DNA from: Tipula vernalis
Taxonomy: Eukaryota; Arthropoda; Insecta; Diptera; Tipulidae
DNA length: 64,000 nt
Reading direction: 5' to 3'
Assembly: GCA_958295665.1 (NCBI GenBank)
Contig: OY282560.1
Span: forward strand, 48,174,333 to 48,238,332
The translations under genes and the position numbers were made by a program. Positions within the stretch are counted from its first letter, which is position 1; every line of letters begins with the position of its first letter. Below the pieces are notes generated by a model. That model worked only from the letters and a program-made list of their open reading frames with translations. It did not search any database and had not been told where the DNA came from. This document shows, in pieces, positions 44,763 through 54,348 of the stretch.

Positions 44763-44764
44763 TT

Positions 44765-45939
44765 AATTCCCGAAATCATTGAACTTTCGCATTTTCTCAG
44801 CACGCAAACAGTATGGAAAAGAGTAAAAAAGGATCAGCGGCGATTTTGGTAAGGTAATTTTCGAAGTTTTCAAGGTCCAAGGAACATAATTTGTCATGGT
44901 GGCCAAACTTTACTGCCTTTCCAGACCATTGTGTAAGATAACGACATTTTAATGAATTTGGCTTCACGTTAGTTTTCATCGTTCTATTCCCGAAATTAGA
45001 AATGTAACTCATCGGTAAGAAGTGTTCGGCGAATCAGGATGTCTGCCTCATAATCAGTTTTCTTTTGTTTCGTCGATGGATTTTTTATAGCATTTAATAC
45101 TAAAGTTATTTGTTATTTATAAGGCCGACCAAGGGATCGGATATTTTACATCAAGTGCAAACTACGGATATTCGACAAAAATAATTTGATTCCGAAATTT
45201 TAATTGTTGCTGAAGAAGTTTTGCCGGCGGATTTTTACGCAATATTTGACGCAATAATTGCTTTTTATTTATTTGGCCAACCGTCAGAAACGATTTGATA
45301 ATTTATATCGCAAGTAGATACTATGAAATTCTAGAGGTCATTTCACTTTGAAACTTTTGATTTTCGTTAAACAAATGTCGTTTGCGGAAGTTTCTACAAT
45401 ATTTGATGCTAAAATTGCTAGTTATTTACATACAAGTATTTGTCAAACGTAAATATTAATTGACGATTGGACTGTATAATGATTTTACTAGCAGCCGCTT
45501 AGTAGTATAGAGTTTATTTTAATTGCGATAGTTGTATATTCCATAAATTTTATATTTGGAGTATGAAGGGTACTAAGGTTGGTTTTATTTTCAATAGGTA
45601 CCGCATTTTAAACTTTTCCGGTCATCAATTCTGTGAACCTAAAGACAACAAAATTTTCAAAAGTTAGCTACTTTCTAGGAGAAGGGGTTCGAATCGCGAA
45701 AAGGTACGCATTTTCGTAATCCTTCCTAGAGGCACATCCCAAATTTCAAACGAATATGACATTAAGTTTTGTTGTGAAAGCTATCGAAAGCAGAGAAATT
45801 CGATTTTTTTGCAACCATGGAAAAAGAGAAATTGGCTCCGTCACTTTTCATGGTTCAGGATATCCGTAGAGGCCACTACTGAGGGAATTGTCAAAAAATA
45901 TAAGATAGCGTGTTGAACGAACAACGTTTTTAGCTTGAA
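44765..45939. other. Interval with no assignable gene
   Basis: A 71-codon minus frame (44797-45012) lies just outside the TIR element and has no recognisable domain. Repeated AATATTTGACGC/ATTTGATGC-type phrases near 45240 and 45400 suggest an old duplication. Nothing else. Confidence 0.3.
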
Positions 45940-46110
45940 AAAAGTAGTCTTCCAAAAAAACAATGCACGGGCTCATTCGCCATGTTCACCAGATTTGTGT
46001 CTTCTTCCTGTTTTCAAACGTGAAAAAATGTCTCGGGAGAAAGCGGTTCACATCGAACGAGGCCAAATTTGCAGAGTTTAATAAATCGTATTTTCGAACA
46101 TTGGAGCTAA
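45940..46110 (+). pseudogene. mariner-type transposase C-terminal fragment
   Basis: One open stretch reads KVVFQKNNARAHSP, then CSPDLCLLPVFKREKMSREK. It matches the HQDNARPH block (Asp changed to Asn) joined directly to the SPDL...FLF-x-LK block, with about 25-30 codons missing between them. The final catalytic Asp is also absent. It stops at VICRV-type sequence followed by two stops (about 46080). Orientation is opposite to the mariner relic at 34.5 kb. Confidence 0.5.
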
Positions 46111-46314
46111 GTGTATCGTGCTAAAAGTATTAAAAATAAATCGAAATTTTACTTTAGCAGGATGAATTAAGATGCGTACATGTTTGTAATGAAAACTTAA
46201 TAAGGGGAGGGTGATAAATCATCCATTGGGCTAAGGGCTTCTACATGAAGTGCATAAGGGCATTCGAGAAACATCATTTGACATAAGGACTTCGGTCATA
46301 ATATAGCTTTTCAA

Positions 46315-46368
46315 ATTATATTTTATGGTCACTTGAACACGAGGTTTGAACGAAAATACAATACAACA
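46315..46368 (-). repeat. copia 3' LTR, terminal remnant
   Basis: ATTATATTTTATGGTCACTT followed by GAACACGAGGTTTGAACG matches the inner end of the right LTR. Here it abuts the RNase H frame with no polypurine tract, so a deletion removed the tract and most of the 3' LTR. Confidence 0.65.
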
Positions 46369-46369
46369 C

Positions 46370-46886
46370 ATGACGGTTCATATCTTAGTTCAATTTCCTT
46401 ATTCATTATAGCCTCTCTCACGAAGCATTATTTCACATCAATATATTTCATTCTTTTATTTCCTCCGGGTTTCTCTGCTACTTTGATACATGACTGGTTA
46501 TCCTCAAATATTAGTGTTGTATCACATTTCAAATTGAGTTCATTTAATAAATTACGAAGCCATTTTGCTTCACAAATACCCTGTGCTAATGCTAGATATT
46601 CAGCTTCTGTCGAAGTCAAACTTACTGTTGGCTGTTTCCTGCAAGACCAACTTACTGTGTTGCCAAACACCTTAAATACGTAACCAGACGTTGATTTTCT
46701 ATCGTTCCCATCACCAGCCCAATAAGCATCCGTATATCCAATCAATTCATTCGCATCCTTATTTTTATTATACACCAGTTTTAAATCAATGGTACCTTGA
46801 ATAATCCGCAATATCCTTTTAGCCTGTTTAAAATGTTCGGACGAATAACAACTTTGGAATCGGCTGAAGTAATTTTGTAGCAGCAC
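46370..46886 (-). pseudogene. copia RNase H
   Basis: RILRIIQGTIDLKLVYNKNK, IGYTDAYWAGDGNDRKSTSG (first Asp, usually DADWA-D), VSLTSTEAEYLALAQGICEA (Glu) and FEDNQSCIKVAEKPGGNKRM (second Asp) match a copia RNase H over about 150 residues. DVKYHFVRE-like sequence continues to about 46380 in another frame. The frame overlaps the RT frame with a shift near 46850. Best preserved domain of this relic. Confidence 0.85.
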
Positions 46887-47557
46887 ATAAATCTTGTCTG
46901 GTTGTTAATGCGGCATATGTCAGACAGCCGATTAATTCACGATATGGAATGTCACTATCGACTGCATTTACTCTTGCTAAATCTAAACCAACCTCCATTG
47001 GTGTATTCATTGCTTTAAAATTATTCATATTGAATTTCTGCAACACATCTTTTAAATACCTTGCTTGACTTAAACTGGCGCTTCCGGTGTCTTTGTCACG
47101 AACCACATGTACTCCAAGAAACATGTCAATTTCACCAATATCTGTCATGTCAAACTCCCTTGAAAGTAATTCCTTAATAACGTACAAGAGAATATAACAC
47201 AATTCGGCATTAGCGGCTCTCAATCTTAACTATAAACTCGTTAAATCTTTCATACAACACACGTGATGCCTGCTTCAGACCATCTAATGATTTTTTTAAT
47301 TTACAGACTCTTGATGTATCTTTTATGAATCCAGGTGGTTGCTGCATATATATCTTCTTTCAGCTGGCCATTCAAAAAGCACTTTGATGAATTTCATAAT
47401 TAAATTGTGTCGCAATTGATAATATAATTCTAAAAATAGATATTTTCGCCGTTGGTGAGTACGTTTCATTATAATCGAATCCTTCCGTTTGACAGAAACC
47501 TCGCGCAACCAATTTTGCTTTATACTTATCAATATCCCCATTTGATTTTCTTTTCAA
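46828..47557 (-). pseudogene. copia reverse transcriptase, YVDD deleted
   Basis: Frame 47372-47557 gives KAKLVARGFCQTEGFDYNET and KISIFRIILSIATQ, the RT start. Minus-strand sequence at about 47230-47350 reads YMQQPPGFIKDTSRVCKLKK and LDGLKQASRVLYERFNEFI. Frame 46828-47223 resumes with CYILLYVIKELLSREFDMTD, IGEIDMFLGVHVVRD and LIGCLTYAALTTRQDLC. At YILLYV|IKELLS the two catalytic Asp residues and about ten more codons are missing, so the enzyme is inactive. Confidence 0.85.
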
Positions 47558-47662
47558 TTTAAAAATTCATTTACACGTAATTGGTCATATTCATCGTTGA
47601 CTAGAAATTATGCATGGGGATTATGCGATCTACCAAAAATAACATTACGCCCAATTACAAGA

Positions 47663-48509
47663 TTATTTTGCTCTAAATCCCAAAGTCGATAACTCGATGA
47701 TGTATAACCCAACATAATGCACTTTGAAGGTCTTTAAAAAAATTACCCCTTTTTTCAGCTGGAAAATAATTGTAATACGTTGAACCAAATATTCGAATAC
47801 TTGATAAATTTGGTTTAGTTTTGTACCACATTTCTGCAGGAGTTTTATTAATAAATTGGCTACCACATGCGGAAGTGGGGACACGATTCTTAAGATAATT
47901 TGCCACCAATACCGATTCACCCCAAAAACGTCGTTCCAATCCACTTGCCAACAACATCGCCAGTGCCTTATCCTGTAAAGTTCTATTTAAGCGTTCAGCC
48001 ACCGAATTCATCTCTGGATTGTAAGGTACAGTATAAATCAATTGTAGACCTTTCTCTTTACAATAAGCTTTGAATTCATTTGAAGTAGATTCACCACCAT
48101 TATTCGTTATCAGTTTTGCAATTTCGCGACCAAGTAACGCTTCAGCCATTGCTGTGAATTCCTTGAATTTATCTATTGTTTGGCTTTTATGATTAATAAG
48201 ATAAACCATTGATGTACGGGAGTAATCATCTGTAAATGTCACAAAATACTTCGAGCCATCCCAAGCTGATTGTGACATTGGATCACATACATCACTATGT
48301 ATCAACTCCAAAATTCGAGATGAACGCGGACTATTATTTGTTGGAAACGGCATACATGTCTGTTTACCAATGACACACGTTTCACATAATTCTGAAACAA
48401 TATTGGTGCTTATTTTATCCATTCCCTGAACCATTTTGCGTAGAATCATCTTTTTCATAACGGAAAGATTTAGATGTCCCAGACGAAAATGCCATAAATG
48501 TTGTGTCAT
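47663..48509 (-). pseudogene. copia integrase
   Basis: HLWHFRLGHLNLSVMKKMIL and CETCVIGKQ form the HHCC zinc domain. LELIHSDVCDPM has the first catalytic Asp. KLITNNGGESTS is where RTDNGGE is expected, so the second Asp is Asn. NSVAERLNRTLQDKALAML keeps the Glu. The frame stays open to the FGSTYYNYFP region and breaks near 47740. The Asp-to-Asn change alone would abolish strand transfer. Confidence 0.85.
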
Positions 48510-48514
48510 ATTGC

Positions 48515-49658
48515 TTAAATTATCTGCACTTGTAATTCCGGCAAAAACAGTTTGATCGATAAAACACTTACCTCATATAAATTTCCATTAGCATAAATAA
48601 ATTCAATTTTATAACCTTTTTTAGTTAACGATCTTATCGAAAGCAAGTTACATTTTAAATCTTTAACATATAAAACATGATTTATGGTTCGCGTTAAAGT
48701 GTCTCCATTAAAAAAGGTTTTCTTTGCAACACAAATATTGCTTCCATCAATGCCATTTAATACACAAAAATGTGACTTGTGATTCAGCATGTGTTCTGTT
48801 GCACCAGAATCTAGTACAAATTTTATTTCTCTCTCGTTCCCATCTATTATTGTGTTACCTACAATAACTTTCGTGTTTAAACATCTCGAACGTTGTGTGT
48901 ATGTGTCTATTTCATCGGACCATATACATAAAATTGTGTCATCCATACTTTGCGAAGCGCCATTTGCTTTTTCACTATTCTTACCGAAAACACAATATGA
49001 TTTTATATGCCCTGGTTTACCATATTTATAGCAAATTATTTTTGATTTGAAATTTCTGGTTTGCATTGCATTCGCTTTATTTCTTGTACCACGAATAAAA
49101 TTATCTGATGAATTCCTTTTTCCATATTCATCTATTAATCGACATTTTACAAATTCCAATGTTAAATTCTTAGGATCAATAGTTTCTAATGCTGTAACCA
49201 GGTTGTCGAAGCTACTTGGTAAAGACAGCAACAGATGACAAAGCACGTCCATTTCTTCCATTGTCGCGCCGATTTCGTTTAAGTCTCGAATTTTTTTATC
49301 AAAATTGAGAAAATGGTCTCTAATATTTTCACTTTCACTATATTTCAATGTACTTAAGTAGTTCTTTTCTTAACAGTAACTGTCCAGCCACGCTTTTTCT
49401 TTCGAACACGGCAATCAAATTGTCGTACATTCCCTTTGCCGTTATCTTGTCTTTTACGTATTCTAAATGACTATCATGGAGTGACTGTACCAAATAAGAA
49501 ATACACTGCTTCTCTTCCTTTTTAACTTTTTCTTTTTCATCAATCTTTGCTTTAATTAGAATGTCTTGCCGATCCTTTTCAATATATGTACTTCTATAGG
49601 TCGTATTGATCCAACAATATACTGAATCGATACTTCCAGTTACTAAAATTCGTTCCAT
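48515..49658 (-). pseudogene. copia gag and protease
   Basis: ATG 49658 (MERILVTGSIDSVYCW) starts gag; a frame change near 49345 leads to the frame 48515-49348. HLLLSLPSSFDNLVTALETI is the typical copia gag block. CYKYGKPGHIKSYC is the zinc knuckle with its second Cys changed to Tyr. FVLDSGATEHMLNHKSHFC is the protease active site, apparently intact, and LKCNLLSIRSLTKKGYKI follows. The stretch ends at a stop at 48515, just before the integrase frame. Confidence 0.85.
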
Positions 49659-49715
49659 CGAATAAGGGAATCAATAACTTATTTATATTTAAATTGTCCA
49701 TTATATTGATTCGGT

Positions 49716-49730
49716 GCTGGGCCCATAACC
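49716..49730 (-). promoter_or_regulatory. copia primer binding site (initiator tRNA-Met half)
   Basis: On the minus strand GGTTATGGGCCCAGC directly follows the LTR end. It is complementary to the anticodon arm of initiator tRNA-Met, the half-tRNA primer known from Drosophila copia. The position confirms that the LTR/internal boundary is at 49730/49731. Confidence 0.85.
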
Positions 49731-49731
49731 T

Positions 49732-49785
49732 ATTATATTTTATGGTCACTTAAACACGAGGTTTGAACGAAAATACAACTCAACT
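49732..49785 (-). repeat. copia 5' LTR, inner end
   Basis: On the plus strand ATTATATTTTATGGTCACTT followed by AAACACGAGGTTTGAACG matches 46315-46353 with one mismatch. The rest of the LTR lies further right (probably to about 50.0-50.2 kb), but no second copy exists to mark its edge. Confidence 0.65.
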
Positions 49786-51780
49786 TTATTTCTTTTATTA
49801 TTCTTTATTATGTGGCCGTTTCCTTGTGAAAACAAATATGAACTGCACTCTTCTATTACAATATAAATTCAATACAGCAATTTGACACAACATAAACGCA
49901 ATACAAAAATTAGGGAGAGTTTGTGATGGAGAATTTATTCTAAACTAATTTTGGAAATAGTTCTAGAATGTGACCAATAGGATAAAATTAGTTTATTTTT
50001 TAACCGATTATGATGAGATTCACTCGATTAATAGAAAGGTTTGTATCCTTGTCTGCCGTTTGTCTATGTCGGCCATTTGCTCTACGTTTGACATCATTTG
50101 GAACCTCTTTTATATGAATTCTATTTCCTATACACTAACTACCACATATACTTTGCTTCGAATATTTTCACTAAATTGTTTGCCCAGCAACAATTTTCGA
50201 TTTATCAAATTATGAATATTCACTTTTTGTCAGCAACTATGTGAAATTACCGTCTGATTGGCTTTCTTCAATAAAACTGAATAAATTACAATAAGTCAAT
50301 TTTGGCACTGTTCCAGTATCTCAATCACACCAAGTGGGGAAGCATGTGCTCCTGCAAGTTTTATTTATTATTACTTGATTTGCATTTTTCTGTTGTGCTT
50401 TCCAATTTTCAAATTTTTATCAGCTTGGAGCCAATTACGAATCTTAAGTACAAATAATATACATTATGGATTGTTACTGAAACATTAGATTGCCTTCAAA
50501 CATAAAACCGGATTCCGCTGGCCAAATCTTCCCTAGCTCGAGATTAACGATCCTGAATGTCCGAACGTCGAAATCGGGACAGAAATCTTCCAGTTCTGTA
50601 AAAGTCTATGTAATCTGCACTATTTACTTCAGAGAATAATCCAAGGGAATTAAATAAATAAAAATGTTAACAAACTTCCTAAAGGTCCTCAAATATTCAA
50701 ATTCATTCGTAATTGATTCACCCTTAAAGAACCAGCAAATTTCTTATGGAAAATGGCCCTCTGATTTAAAACTTTGGATTCTGGTTGTCGCACATGCTCA
50801 TGTACACAGACATAATATTAGCTTTACGCTATGCTAAAAAAAGTTCGATAATCGTAACTTCTAAAGGCTATAACTCAAATACATCAATTGTTAGGTCATA
50901 GCGGCCTTTGAAAAGTGCGGGATCCTTTCCTTTTCTGGATTGATTTTCCTATTTTCAATGGAAAATTACCGAAAAGTAAGAAAGGCTTAAAATGTGATGT
51001 ACTTCTATTTTTAAAAACAATTACAGGGATCTTGTCGGAAGCAGTAACTTTTTAAATTACACCAGCTTGGAAGGTATAATGCTAGCTTGCCTGAATAAAT
51101 GTCCAAAATGACGGGTAACTGTTAAATTCAGTAAGTCACTAATGGGTACTTTTTATTTAGCCTAAAATCAATGTTATTTATAAAAAGGATGACCCCAGGT
51201 TTTAGTTCTTCAAATAATAGATCAGGAAAGTCATTACTCATAATTGCGTTTGCTTTAGGTCAATTTATTGCCTGTAATTTCCAAGATCGATAAACCAACC
51301 CAAACCCAATTTAAGAGCCAGCCTGTTAAAGACTCATCGTTTTGCTACTAAGCTATCATCTTTGACGATGTCTCCGATTAATAAATTCGGTTTTCGCCTC
51401 TTGCATTTTTTATGCTCTATTAAGATAACAAGTTATCCTACCTTTCAAAAATGTACACATTTTCTTACGCCTTAACGTACTGGTGGTAATATAATTGGTT
51501 GCTTTATGTTGTAATAAATTACTGTATGCCGATAATCGGATTTGAGAAAAGTACATGCTTGATGCTTTAATAATTTCTCAACCCATATTCAAATCTTTGA
51601 TTTGAATGGTAAACAATTTACCTTGACCCTTCTTCCTGATTTCCATTTCAGCTCGTATTACATCGGTTGATGTTGGATTTCTCAAACGATTTGGTGTTTG
51701 TATAATTTTTGAAAACTTTCACCCTGCAGCTAGAATCTTCACTATTTGGAAGAAACTAGAGAAACCCTCTCTTTTCTTGT
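49786..51780. other. Rest of copia 5' LTR and AT-rich flank
   Basis: The first few hundred bases should complete the copia LTR. Beyond about 50.2 kb no coding or repeat signal was found. Confidence 0.35.
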
Positions 51781-52660
51781 TGTACGATAACAGTTTTAAT
51801 TCGACTATCTCAGTTGCGTTGGTGTTGACAATAAAGCTCCAAAGTAACTGACAAACGAATTAGTCCACGCACACATCGATTTATTTTCAACACCAATTTC
51901 ATCTTGCACTTCTTTCATCAACCTGGATAATAGCACCGTTGAACACAATTCGAGTCTCGGAATTATTTGTGGATTCGTTGGACAATTTTTGACTTGCTCA
52001 TATATAACGATCACTCCTTTCAGAAGCCATGGGTTTCAGCTTGTGGTGTATAGTGTGAATCCCTTTAGAATTTCAATTGTCTCGATTTTTAACCTGAATT
52101 ATTCACGGCTATACTAATCCTGACTGATCAAAAAATCGGATTATTTCACTTAAAATATAGCATTTTGTTAATTTTCCGGACTCATTTAACCTCATCTTGG
52201 TCAATCTCAGGTTACATAGTTGCACCGAATTTTGAAGGTCAAGTGTGATGTTGATTTAATTGACTTTGGTCATTTGAAAATCTTAAAGCGAAATAACATG
52301 TTCCGTTTTCTTCCGGAGGAAGAACATCGAACCTTGGACAACCACAATCTTGCCGATTTGGATCTTGTTGGGTGCAGACGGGGCAGAACTCAGCCTTTGA
52401 TACGACACGTCTTCTTATTGGTGGTTTCGAATGCTGATTGGCATATTTCACGGATTAGACCGACTGAATATTTTCTAAATCGTCTACCCGATTTTGAAAA
52501 AAATCAAGTAAAATTTTGATTGTGGTAAAATCCTCATCTCGTGTTTGTTCCATCCATGCGGATATCATTATAGAGTATGTTTAAAAAGATCCGAATGATC
52601 CACAGATTTCGGCTTTTATACCAATCGCCCTAATTCTTCCATTCACAATTTCATCAGATG
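51781..52660 (-). pseudogene. BEL/Pao scraps (BEL-B): gag and RNase H pieces
   Basis: On the minus strand a gag piece comes first (about 52239-52650): WMEQTRDEDFTTIKILLDFF, then FCPVCTQQDPNRQDCGCPRF and TCYFALRFSNDQ. This is the end of a BEL gag with its cysteine-rich region. After about 200 unassigned bases comes IPRLELCSTVLLSRLMKEVQ with SMCAWTNSFVSYFGALLSTP (51805-52014), an RNase H block with AWTDS changed to AWTNS. Order is gag then pol, so this is one element with a large internal deletion covering protease and RT. Confidence 0.65.
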
Positions 52661-53905
52661 TGTCGTTGTTACCAGTGGTTTGCTGGCCGGCTGGTCGATA
52701 AATGTCCCAATAAAATAAGGTATCGAATCTTTATCTAAGCGCAGACAAAGGTTTTGATTAAGTATTTACATTAAAAAAACTCACCCTCCACTTATGTGCA
52801 CTATCAGAAATCTCTGAAACTTCCACAATTCTGAAAAATCCTTTGAGTGAAAGTAAAATGGCTTATCATGGACAACATTTCTGGTTTGGCTCGTAAGAGT
52901 CGCTTCGATATTTTCAAATGGTGGATTTTGAAGTTGGGTTTTAAATATGCAATTAGATTAAAGAGACCACCTCACACACTCAGACGAAATATTGCTCGAT
53001 CTTCTGGTCTCGTTCGACCGATTTGTCAAAATCGCAAGTGTCGCATTTTTCGAGACCAAGTAGTATTCAATATCTAATCAAACTTGTATTTTCGTGTTAG
53101 AACTACCTAACAGTATATTGCGATTGTAAATTCGAACAAACTCCATATTGTAAAAATTTTTGAAAGAACAAAATCGCAAGGTATTTAATTCGTAGTAAAC
53201 TAACAACTTCCCATGGGACCGTTATTTTTTTCTAAATCAAATAATTTTCAAACTCAACACAGTAATTACCCAAATTTCATTTCATCAATAACGTATTCCA
53301 TAAAAATTGAAAATCGGTAAATAATCATCAATTTTCCACTTGCGTATTCATCCGCTTCAGGAAATTATTAATTTCCTTTAGCCAGAAAATTACAGCATTT
53401 TCTCCATTTTTACCATAAGTCGAATTTTTTTTGGTAAAAATCGGTGTGATATATTGAATGTGTGTACAAGTTCATTGAAAAATATACAAAACCAGCACCT
53501 TGTTGAAACATGATGTAACTCACAAGTACAACTATATAAACACGATGATACACGTTTTTAGGTGAATATAGATTTTTGTATTTATATCTGTTTAGTTTAT
53601 TGGTATTCATCCGAGATGAAAAACGTGTTTTAAATCTACCATAAAAAAAATTCTGGTCTACGAAAGTCACGTTTCCCGTCGAGTTTTTGTTTTGTTTTAC
53701 GTATACGAACGATAACAATTTTCTGCACAGTTTAGTTGGATAAAAAATAAAATTTCGATTTGAAGTTAATTAAAAAGAAAATGAAACCATTTTAATCACC
53801 CTACTAATCTATAATACTTTTGCGTATTAGGATATCTCACAAAGAACAAGGCTAACGGCAAAAAATGATAAGTATAAAAATGGTCTATATACAGTTTGCA
53901 ACGAA
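52661..53905. other. AT-rich interval up to the BEL insertion
   Basis: A 76-codon plus frame (52847-53077) with RLKRPPHTLRRNIARSSGLV has no family I recognise. The rest shows no signal. The last five bases, ACGAA at 53901-53905, are the target site of the BEL element. Confidence 0.4.
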
Positions 53906-54327
53906 TGAAAAACTCAAGCCTCTGCTTTGAATTTGTGGGAGTATTAGCCTGGTTACCAGGAAAGGGCCAAGCGAATACTCGAGAGAACTTTTAATTAAAC
54001 TAGTTTAACGTTCGTTTTAATTCTGCTTTATTTTACCATATTCCGTGCTATTTATACAAAATGTGATACATTCTACACTACATTCTACATTCTATATGTT
54101 ATGTATGTACAGAATATATACATAACATATACTAATTTTCTCACATTATCAAAAAGTGCAAAAAATATATAATTTATATACAAAATGCATATTGAGCATT
54201 TTGAGGTAACATGAAACATGTACACATTAATATAATTTTAAATATAAAAAGATAAGTTTAATACAAAATGCATATTGAGCATTTTGAGATAACATAATTT
54301 TAAAGCCTGTTGATCCGTGATTCAACA
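53906..54327 (-). repeat. BEL-C 3' LTR
   Basis: 422 bp, aligned to 62127-62548 without gaps. Both copies of the CAAAATGC-N7-GCATTTTG dyad are intact here (54181-54203 and 54264-54286). It is preceded on the minus strand by the polypurine tract. Confidence 0.97.
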
Positions 54328-54343
54328 TACTCCCGCCTCTCAC
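54328..54343 (-). promoter_or_regulatory. BEL-C polypurine tract
   Basis: On the minus strand GTGAGAGGCGGGAGTA runs right up to the 3' LTR start (TGTTGAATC). It is the plus-strand DNA primer for element reverse transcription. It lies only five bases after the stop codon of the coding frame. Confidence 0.8.
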
Positions 54344-54348
54344 AATGT

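Larger units (their letters stand above)
42739..44764 (-). mobile_element. TIR-bounded DNA transposon relic, unclassified
   Basis: The 70 bp at 42741-42810 and the reverse complement of 44693-44762 match at 58 of 70 positions without gaps; the outer 44 differ at three. The matches extend one or two A/T pairs further out. Between them, on the minus strand, lies a broken transposase-like gene whose start codon (44719) is inside the right terminal repeat. Total length is about 2.03 kb, so little seems to be missing. No target duplication is evident next to either end. Confidence 0.75.
46315..49785 (-). mobile_element. Ty1/copia retrotransposon relic
   Basis: On the minus strand: LTR end, a copia-type primer site (49716-49730), gag, protease, integrase, RT, RNase H, and an LTR trace. 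Integrase precedes RT, which is the copia order. The last ~47-54 bp of the LTR are shared at both ends (about 46315-46368 and 49732-49785, one mismatch in the first 47). At the left end only this LTR tail remains, joined directly to the RNase H end. The 5' LTR continues beyond 49785, but its outer edge is not defined. Confidence 0.85.

Noticed and set aside
42726..44766. TTTTAA target duplication of the TIR element (piggyBac-like TTAA)
   Set aside because: The left TTTTAA is separated from the TIR start by about nine bases while the right one overlaps the end, so it is not a clean duplication.
44797..45012. Extra N-terminal part of the TIR element gene
   Set aside because: It lies outside the right terminal repeat and has no matching motif.
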